In this document: one piece after another, positions 5,952 to 10,817 of the stretch | How positions within the stretch are numbered: the stretch's first letter is position 1 | Layout: each line of letters begins with the position of its first letter | NCBI GenBank assembly: GCA_023430685.1 | Contig: JAEYZH010000171.1 | Coordinates: forward strand, 1 to 10,817 | Reading direction: 5' to 3' | Length of the DNA: 10,817 nucleotides | DNA from: Pseudomonadota bacterium | Lineage (GTDB): Bacteria; Pseudomonadota; Gammaproteobacteria; Xanthomonadales; Rhodanobacteraceae | Position numbers and translations under genes: made by a program | Notes under the pieces: generated by a model | The model's database searches: none | Told to the model about the DNA's origin: nothing | What the model saw: the letters and a program-made list of their open reading frames with translations, nothing else

Positions 5952-5970
5952 TCCAGCGCCCGCAACGCGC

Positions 5971-6062
5971 GCAGGAGCCCAGCCGGTGGGCGAGCCGCCC
6001 AGGAAACCGAATGGGCGCGTGCTTTCGGAGTGCCGCACATCGCGCACAGGGTGCGCTCCTAC
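5971..6062. repeat. REP doublet 1 (REPIN-like), GTAGGAGC family
   Basis: This unit of 92 bases has inverted ends. The left REP starts GCAGGAGCCCA (a decayed GTAG foot) with stem GCCCA/TGGGC. The right REP, read on the minus strand from 6062, starts GTAGGAGCGCAC and has stem GCGCAC-CCT-GTGCGC. The inner spacer is similar to that of the next unit (both contain CAGGAAACCG and GGGCGCGTGCTTTCG), so the two copies share origin. Confidence 0.75.
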
Positions 6063-6076
6063 GCGAAACCCCGGTT

Positions 6077-6167
6077 GTAGGAGCCCACCCTGTGGGCGAT
6101 CCGCGCAGGAAACCGTCCGGGCGCGTGCTTTCGCATTGCCGCGATCGCGCACAGGGTGCGCGCCTAC
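6077..6167. repeat. REP doublet 2 (REPIN-like), GTAGGAGC family
   Basis: This unit of 91 bases is a close copy of the one at 5971-6062, 14 bases away. The left REP (6077-6101) begins GTAGGAGCCCAC with stem CCCAC-CCT-GTGGG. The right REP (6167-6143, minus strand) begins GTAGGCGCGCAC with stem GCGCAC-CCT-GTGCGC. The stem change C to G is compensated on the other side, so pairing is conserved. The whole doublet can fold into one long hairpin. Its right foot supplies the dcp stop codon. Confidence 0.8.
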
Positions 6168-8335
6168 GGCGCGGTTTCGTCTCCGCCGGCGACCGCCTTC
6201 AGGCCGCGCTGCTCGAGCAGCGGTTCGACTTCGGGATCGCGACCGCGGAAATCGCGGTACAGCGCGGCCATGTCCTTCGTGCTGCCACGCGAGAGCACCA
6301 TGTCGCGGAAGCGCTGGCCGTTCGCGGCGGTCATGCCGCCGTTGTCGCGGAACCAGTAGTAGGTGTCGTGGTCGAGCACCTCGCTCCAGAGGTAGGCGTA
6401 GTAGCCGGCCCCGTAGCCGCCACCCCAGATGTGCGCGAAGTAGCTGGTGCGATAGCGCGGCGGGACTTCCGGCATGTCGACCTTGTACTTCGCGAGCGCG
6501 GCCTTCTCGAACGCGAGCACGTCCTGCTTCGGCGCATCCACCGGCAGCACGTGCCAGGCCATGTCGAGCAGCGCGGCCGCGAGGTATTCGGTGGTCGCGA
6601 AGCCCTGGCCGTAGGTGCGCGTCTTGCGGATCTTCTCGACCAGCGCGGCCGGCATCGGCTCGCCGGTCTGGTAGTGGCGCGCGAAGTTCGCGAACACCTT
6701 CGGGTCGTTCGCCCAGTGCTCGTTGAACTGCGACGGGAACTCGACGAAGTCGCGCGGCACGTTGGTGCCCGACAGCGTCGGGTACTTCACGTCGGAGAAC
6801 ATGCCGTGCAGCGCGTGGCCGAACTCGTGGAACATCGTCGTCGCGTCGTCCCAGCTGATCAGCGCGGGCTGGCCTTCGGCGGGCTTGGTGAAGTTGCAGA
6901 CGTTGAACACCACGGGCCTGGTGCCGAACAGCCCCGACTGGCCGACGAAATTGTCCATCCAGGCGCCGCCGCGCTTGCTGTCGCGCTTCCAGAAGTCCGC
7001 GTAGAACAGCGCGAGCGCGCTGCCGTCCTTGTCGAACACCTCGAACACGCGCACGTCCGGGTCGTAGACCGGCAGGTCCTTGCGCTCCTTGAACGTGATG
7101 CCGTAGAGCTGGGTCGCGGCGTAGAACACGCCGTCCTCGAGCACGCGGTTGATCTCGAGATAGGGCTTGATCTGCGCCTCGTCGAGGTCGTATTCGGCCT
7201 TGCGCACCTGCTCGGCGTAGAACTGCCAGTCCCACGGCGCGAGCGTGAACCCGCCCTTCTGCTTGTCGATCAGCGCCTGCATCTGCGCGGCTTCGCCGCG
7301 CGCCTTCGCGGTCGCGGCCGGCACCATGTCGGTCATCAGCGCGAGCGCGGCCTCCGGCGTCTTCGCCATCTGGTCGTCGAGCGTGTAGGCCGCGTAATTG
7401 GGGAAGCCGAGCAGCTTCGCGCGTTCGGCGCGCAGCACCGCGAGGCGCTGGATGATCTGGCGCGTATCGTTGGCGTCGCCGCGCTCCGTGCGCGTGGTCG
7501 AGGCCTTGAACAGCGCCTCGCGCGTCGCGCGGTTGGTCAGCGACACCTGCGGCGGCTGCTGCGTGGTGTTCTGCAGCGCGAGCATGAACTTGCCGTCCTT
7601 GCCGGCGGCCTTCGCGTCCGCAGCGGCTGCCGCGATCTCCGCATCGGACAACCCGGCCAGCGCGGCCTTCGAATCGACGACCAGCGCCGCCGCGTTTCCG
7701 GCCGCGAGCAGCTTGTTGCCGAACTCGGTCGTGAGCGTGGATTCCTCGGTGTTGAGCGCGCGCAGCTTCGTCTTGTCGGCCTCGCCGAGCAGGGCGCCGG
7801 CGCGCACGAAGTTGCGGTAGTAGCGCTGCACGAGTTCGGACTGCTCGGCGTCTAGGCCGAGCGTCGCGCGCGCGTCGTACAGCTTCTTCACGCGCTGGAA
7901 CAGCTTGTCGTCGAGGTAGATCGCGTCGCGGTGCGCGGCGAGCTTGGGCGCGATCTCGCCCTCGACCTTCTGCAGCGTCTCGTTGGTGTCGGCCGAGGTC
8001 AGCGCGAAGAACACCGCGGCCGTGCGCTGCAGCAACTGGCCGCTGCGTTCCATCGCCTCGATCGTGTTCGCGAACGTCGGCGCATCGGCGAGCGCGGAAA
8101 TCTTCGCGATCTCGGCGATGTGCTCGCGCATGCCGGCCTCGAGCGCAGGCTGGTAGTCGGCATCCTTGATGCGGTCGAACGGCGGCGCCTGGTAGGGCAG
8201 CGTGCTCTGCGCGGCGAACGGATTGCTCGCGGGCAGCGCCGCGGCTTCCTTCGCGATCGCGTCCTGCATCAGGATGCCGGCGGCGCCGAACAGGGCAAGG
8301 TTCATCGTCATGGTCAGGATTCGCGTGCGCAGCAT
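6164..8335 (-). CDS. dcp: Secreted M3-family peptidyl-dipeptidase Dcp
   Basis: This is a 723-residue zinc metallopeptidase of the M3A family (Dcp/oligopeptidase A/thimet type), full length for the family. The zinc site is HEFGH at 503-507 (FHEFGHALHGMFS), with the third ligand Glu532 in DFVEFPSQ, 25 residues after the second His as in E. coli Dcp. The C-terminal IWGGGYGAGYYAYLWSEV segment is typical of the substrate-binding end. The N-terminus (MLRTRI, hydrophobic stretch, AIA before KEAA) looks like a signal peptide, so it probably acts in the periplasm, removing C-terminal dipeptides from peptides. The ATG at 8335 is chosen over the upstream in-frame start because AAGGA lies eight bases before it and the signal peptide begins there. 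It follows tesA on the same strand after 117 bases. The stop TAG lies in a REP foot. Confidence 0.92.
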   Translation of the reverse strand: MLRTRILTMTMNLALFGAAGILMQDAIAKEAAALPASNPFAAQSTLPYQAPPFDRIKDADYQPALEAGMREHIAEIAKISALADAPTFANTIEAMERSGQLLQRTAAVFFALTSADTNETLQKVEGEIAPKLAAHRDAIYLDDKLFQRVKKLYDARATLGLDAEQSELVQRYYRNFVRAGALLGEADKTKLRALNTEESTLTTEFGNKLLAAGNAAALVVDSKAALAGLSDAEIAAAAADAKAAGKDGKFMLALQNTTQQPPQVSLTNRATREALFKASTTRTERGDANDTRQIIQRLAVLRAERAKLLGFPNYAAYTLDDQMAKTPEAALALMTDMVPAATAKARGEAAQMQALIDKQKGGFTLAPWDWQFYAEQVRKAEYDLDEAQIKPYLEINRVLEDGVFYAATQLYGITFKERKDLPVYDPDVRVFEVFDKDGSALALFYADFWKRDSKRGGAWMDNFVGQSGLFGTRPVVFNVCNFTKPAEGQPALISWDDATTMFHEFGHALHGMFSDVKYPTLSGTNVPRDFVEFPSQFNEHWANDPKVFANFARHYQTGEPMPAALVEKIRKTRTYGQGFATTEYLAAALLDMAWHVLPVDAPKQDVLAFEKAALAKYKVDMPEVPPRYRTSYFAHIWGGGYGAGYYAYLWSEVLDHDTYYWFRDNGGMTAANGQRFRDMVLSRGSTKDMAALYRDFRGRDPEVEPLLEQRGLKAVAGGDETAP

Positions 8336-8343
8336 CGAAGGCG

Positions 8344-8348
8344 TCCTT
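8344..8348 (-). promoter_or_regulatory. Shine-Dalgarno site of dcp
   Basis: AAGGA on the minus strand, eight bases before the ATG at 8335. It decides the start against the upstream in-frame codon at 8431. The remaining spacer up to tesA (8349-8452) is GC-rich and holds no clear promoter or T-tailed terminator. Confidence 0.7.
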
Positions 8349-8452
8349 GGACAGCGGGTGGAAGGCGCCTGGCGCTGCAGCCGGCCGGACGCGGGGCCTG
8401 CAGGGTACCCAAGGCGGGCCGGCGCCGCCATGTGCCGTTCGGCCCACGCGTG

Positions 8453-9082
8453 TCAGGAAGCCTCGCGCAGCTTCGCGAGCGCCGGCTCGAGGACCGCCCA
8501 GACATTGGCGAGCACGGCAGGCTGCGCGGCCGCCTTCGGGTGCAGGCCGTCGTCCTGCATCAGCGCGGGGTCGAGCGCGACGCCCTCGAGCAGGAACGGG
8601 ACCAATGGCACGTTGAATTCGCCCGCGAGGTCCCGATACAAGGAGCGCAATCCGTCGCGGTATTGCGGGCCGTAGTTGACCGGCAGTTCGATCCCGACCA
8701 GCAAAGCCTGCGCACCGGCCGCGCGGATCGCCGCGAGCATCTGCGAGAGATTGGCCCGCGCGCTCGCGAGCGGCAGGCCGCGCAGGCCGTCGTTCGCGCC
8801 GAGTTCGAGCACGACCAGCGCGGGCCGGTGCTCGGCCAGCAACGAAGGCAGTCGCGCGAGGCCGCCCGCGGTGGTTTCGCCGCTGATGCTCGCATTGACG
8901 ACCTTGCGCGGCCGCGCGGCCGTCGCCAGGCGCGCGTCGAGCAGGGCCACCCAGCCCTGCTCCGGCGCGATACCGTAGGCGGCCGACAGCGAATCGCCGA
9001 GCACCAGCACCGGTGGAACCGCGGCGGCCAGCGCCGGAGCGGGGCCCGACACGAACAACAGGACGAAGAGGAAGCGCAACAT
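8453..9082 (-). CDS. tesA: Periplasmic SGNH esterase/thioesterase I (TesA)
   Basis: This 209-residue protein has a signal peptide (MLRFLFVLLFV, then PALAAA) and the SGNH-hydrolase blocks in order: GDSLSAAYG with nucleophile Ser31, the Gly block SGETTAGG, GANDGLRG with the Asn, and the catalytic pair Asp178/His181 in DDGLHPKAAAQ. The length and blocks match TesA/ApeA/PldC, which hydrolyses acyl-CoA, lysophospholipids and small esters in the periplasm. The start codon (9082-9080) shares two bases with the start codon of divergent ybbA. The tesA-ybbA-ybbP order is conserved in many proteobacteria, and a functional link between TesA and the YbbAP transporter is supported by that conservation. No strong Shine-Dalgarno is present. 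An extended -10-like TGCTAACCT lies inside ybbA, about 36 bases upstream. Confidence 0.92.
   Translation of the reverse strand: MLRFLFVLLFVSGPAPALAAAVPPVLVLGDSLSAAYGIAPEQGWVALLDARLATAARPRKVVNASISGETTAGGLARLPSLLAEHRPALVVLELGANDGLRGLPLASARANLSQMLAAIRAAGAQALLVGIELPVNYGPQYRDGLRSLYRDLAGEFNVPLVPFLLEGVALDPALMQDDGLHPKAAAQPAVLANVWAVLEPALAKLREAS
9068..9074 (+). promoter_or_regulatory. Shine-Dalgarno site of ybbA within the tesA signal-peptide codons
   Basis: GAGGAAG ends six bases before the ATG at 9081 and so supports that start over the GTG at 9087. On the other strand the same bases encode the hydrophobic start of the TesA signal peptide, so this stretch serves two purposes. Confidence 0.65.
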
Positions 9083-9770
9083 GATCGTGGACACCGGATT
9101 CGCACTCGAGGCCAGCGAGGTTAGCAAAGTCGTCGACGGTCCCGACGGTCGCCTGACGATCCTCGACCGCGTGAGCCTCGCGGTCGCCCATGGCGACAGC
9201 CTCGCGATCGTCGGCGCCTCGGGCTCGGGCAAGACGACCCTGCTCGGCCTCCTCGCGGGCCTCGACCGGCCGAGCTCGGGCACGATCGCGCTCGCGGGCG
9301 AACGCCTCGACCAGCTCGATGAGGAGGCGCGCGCGCGCCTGCGTCGCAGCCGCGTCGGCTTCGTGTTCCAGGGCTTCCACCTGTTGCCCGCGTTGAACGC
9401 CGAGGAGAACGTGATGCTGCCGCTCGACCTCGATGGCCGCGACGACGCGCGCGAGCGCGCAGCCGAGGCGCTGCAGCGGGTCGGGCTCGGCGCGCGGCGC
9501 CACCACTATCCTTCGCAGCTCTCCGGCGGCGAGCAGCAGCGCGTCGCGCTCGCGCGCGCATTCGTGCACGGCCCAGGCATCCTGTTCGCCGACGAACCGA
9601 CCGGCAATCTCGACCAGCGCACCGGCGGTGGCGTCGGCGACCTGCTGTTCGAACTCAACCGCGAACACGGCACGACGCTCGTGCTCGTCACCCACGACGC
9701 GAAACTCGCCGCGCGTTGCGCGCGCAGCCTGCAACTGCGCGAGGGACGCATCGCCGGGGACGACGAATGA
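9081..9770 (+). CDS. ybbA: YbbA-type ABC transporter ATPase
   Basis: This 229-residue cytoplasmic ATPase has Walker A GASGSGKTT (45-53), Q-loop in FVFQGFHLLPALNAEENV, signature LSGGEQQ (147-153), Walker B ILFADEP with Asp171/Glu172, D-loop GNLD, and H-loop LVTHD. All motifs needed for ATP hydrolysis are present. The sequence around them (SRVGFVFQ, LFADEPTGNLDQRTG, LNREHGTTLVLVTHD) matches YbbA of the LolD/MacB-type subfamily. Its membrane partner YbbP follows with an ATGA overlap (9767-9770). Such transporters drive envelope lipid or small-molecule traffic by mechanotransmission rather than transport through a pore. Conserved linkage to TesA suggests that YbbAP hands substrates to, or works with, the thioesterase. 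The gene lies divergent to tesA with no intergenic space. Confidence 0.92.
   Translation: MIVDTGFALEASEVSKVVDGPDGRLTILDRVSLAVAHGDSLAIVGASGSGKTTLLGLLAGLDRPSSGTIALAGERLDQLDEEARARLRRSRVGFVFQGFHLLPALNAEENVMLPLDLDGRDDARERAAEALQRVGLGARRHHYPSQLSGGEQQRVALARAFVHGPGILFADEPTGNLDQRTGGGVGDLLFELNREHGTTLVLVTHDAKLAARCARSLQLREGRIAGDDE
9118..9126 (-). promoter_or_regulatory. Possible tesA promoter (-10-like) inside ybbA
   Basis: Read on the minus strand, TGC followed by TAACCT forms an extended -10-like element about 36 bases before the tesA start. The GTT-AGC-AAA codons it uses are unusually AT-rich for the neighbouring coding sequence. No -35 match is seen. Because the divergent start codons share bases, any tesA promoter has to lie inside ybbA, which makes this a candidate only. 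Confidence 0.25.
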
Positions 9771-10817
9771 GGCCGCTCGCGTTCGCGGCGCGCAGCCTGC
9801 GCCGCGAGTTCCTGCACGCCGAGCTCGCGACGCTCGCGCTCGCGCTGGTGCTCGCGGTGGCCGCGCTGGCCGCGGTGGCCACGCTCGCGACCCGCGTCGA
9901 GCGCGCGCTGGTCGCATCGGCGGCCGAACTCATCGGCGGCGACCTCGCGCTCGGCGCGAGCCAGCCGCTTCCGGCCGCATTCGTCGAGGAGGCCGGACGC
10001 CGCCGACTCGCGACCAACCGGTCGGCCGAGTTCCCGAGCGTGCTGTTCGCCGGGGACCGCAGCCAGCTCGCGGACGTGCGCGCGAGCGACGCCGCGTTCC
10101 CGCTGCGCGGCACGCTCGAGATCCGCGATGTCGCCGGGACGCTGCGCGAGGTGCACGCGCCGCCGCCGGGCAACGTCTATGCCGAGCGCAGCGCACTGGT
10201 CGCACTCGGCGTGTCGACCGGGGCGACGGTGCAGATCGGTGGCCGCGATCTCGTCGTCGCGGGGGAAATCACCAAGGCGCCCGACAACGGCAACCTGTTC
10301 CGGCTCGCGCCGCGCGTGCTCATGCACATCGACGATGCGCAAGCCAGCGGCCTGCTCGGCGTCGGCAGCCGCGCGCGCCATCGCCTGCTGCTGGCCGGCG
10401 ACATGGACGCGATCGAAGGCTACGCGTCGTGGGCGAAGGCGCGCCTGCCCGACGGCGCGCGCATCACGACGATCGAGCAGGCGCAGCAGAACCTGCGCCG
10501 CGCGTTCGAGCGCGGCGAAAGCTTCCTGCGCCTCGCGGCGTTGCTCGCGGCGCTGCTGTCGGGCGTCGCGATCGCGCTCGCGGCGCAGCGGTTCGCGCGG
10601 CGCAAGACCAGCGAGGTCGCGTTGCTGCGCTGCCTCGGCGCGCGCCGCGGCGAGATCCTCGTCGCCCTGCTGCTCGAACTCGCGCTGCTCGCGTTGCCCG
10701 CCTGCCTGCTCGGCCTCGCGCTCGGCCTCGGCTTGCAGCAGCTCGTGCTCGGCCTCGCGAGCGGGCTGCTGCCCGGCGCGGCGCCGCCGCTGCCGTGGGG
10801 ACCGCCGCTGGCCGCGT
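9767..10817 (+). CDS. ybbP: YbbP-type FtsX-fold permease, 3' truncated by window edge
   Basis: The frame opens with the ATG overlapping the ybbA stop (ATGA) and runs without a stop to the window end, giving the first 350 residues; the E. coli protein is about 800. It begins MRPLAFAARSLRREF, with TM1 at about 19-41. A large periplasmic domain follows (about 42-250, with SVLFAG and KAPDNGNLFRLAPRVLM), then TM2 (about 252-275) and TM3 (about 297-325). Between TM2 and TM3 is the segment RRKTSEVALLRCLGARRGEIL, the cytoplasmic coupling motif of FtsX/MacB-type permeases. Together with YbbA it forms a type VII (mechanotransmission) ABC transporter in the inner membrane. The substrate is not established here; linkage to TesA suggests lipids or other hydrophobic molecules. 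The call rests on the frame, the motif and the gene order. Confidence 0.88.
   Translation, partial: MRPLAFAARSLRREFLHAELATLALALVLAVAALAAVATLATRVERALVASAAELIGGDLALGASQPLPAAFVEEAGRRRLATNRSAEFPSVLFAGDRSQLADVRASDAAFPLRGTLEIRDVAGTLREVHAPPPGNVYAERSALVALGVSTGATVQIGGRDLVVAGEITKAPDNGNLFRLAPRVLMHIDDAQASGLLGVGSRARHRLLLAGDMDAIEGYASWAKARLPDGARITTIEQAQQNLRRAFERGESFLRLAALLAALLSGVAIALAAQRFARRKTSEVALLRCLGARRGEILVALLLELALLALPACLLGLALGLGLQQLVLGLASGLLPGAAPPLPWGPPLAA

Noticed and set aside
5864..6040. N-terminal extension of the HipA-like protein to 6040
   Set aside because: The extension reads through a REP doublet and the promoter, matches nothing in the family, and the family N-terminus begins at the GTG at 5863.
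4618..6167. CRISPR array
   Set aside because: The repeats are inverted, self-complementary doublets with related inner sequence, not direct repeats with unique spacers, and no cas gene is present.
6011..7855. A 614-codon open frame antisense to dcp
   Set aside because: It mirrors the codon structure of dcp and gives a biased composition without any recognisable domain.
8336..8452. Intrinsic terminator between tesA and dcp
   Set aside because: GC-rich inverted segments are present, but there is no T-run on the minus strand and the stems are imperfect.
5877..9917. A 1346-codon open frame on the minus strand
   Set aside because: It runs through dcp, tesA and ybbA out of frame, has low-complexity Arg/Ala-rich translation and no motif; it is a by-product of high GC content.

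Overview
The window is about 10.8 kb of very GC-rich DNA. Nearly every codon ends in G or C, so long antisense open frames are everywhere. Protein types (CpxRA-like pair, RegBA-like pair, secreted Dcp, TesA-YbbA-YbbP block), leaderless-looking starts and GTAG-footed REP elements suggest a gammaproteobacterium of the Lysobacterales/Xanthomonadales (Rhodanobacteraceae or Lysobacteraceae). This placement is an inference; there is no rRNA or other marker.

Layout. On the + strand: the 3' part of a PAP2-family membrane phosphatase (2-490); a CpxR-like regulator and CpxA-like kinase overlapping by ATGA (563-2658); a short spacer with tandem heptamers and small hairpins; then a RegB/PrrB-like redox kinase and RegA/PrrA-like regulator overlapping by GTGA (2776-4610). 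A REP doublet (4618-4708) separates these from a minus-strand block. In transcription order that block is tesA (9082-8453), dcp (8335-6164), two tandem REP doublets (6167-5971), a promoter with a 20-codon upstream ORF, a minimal HipA-like kinase (5863-5096) and a DUF3037 protein (5109-4705). Divergent from tesA, and sharing start-codon bases with it, are ybbA (9081-9770) and the beginning of ybbP (9767 to the window end).

How the genes work together. Much of the window concerns the envelope and its sensing: a lipid-phosphatase-type enzyme, an envelope-stress two-component pair with a CpxR-box-like site in front of it, a quinone/redox-type two-component pair, a periplasmic dipeptidyl carboxypeptidase, a periplasmic thioesterase/lysophospholipase, and the YbbAP transporter that is conserved next to TesA. 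The HipA-like/DUF3037 pair is the least understood unit. It recurs as a pair in other bacteria, but no function is firmly assigned.

The points most worth checking are: (i) two families of REP doublets, in which the TAG stops of dcp and of the DUF3037 gene are formed by the GTAG foot of a REP; (ii) three starts directly after a -10-like hexamer with no Shine-Dalgarno, suggesting leaderless mRNAs, one of them a 20-codon ORF ahead of the HipA-like gene; (iii) a RegB homologue that keeps the redox cysteine spacing (His+40) but has Thr for Pro in the quinone motif; (iv) the CpxR-box-like site. I found no clearly novel multi-gene system; the HipA/DUF3037 unit is the nearest candidate.
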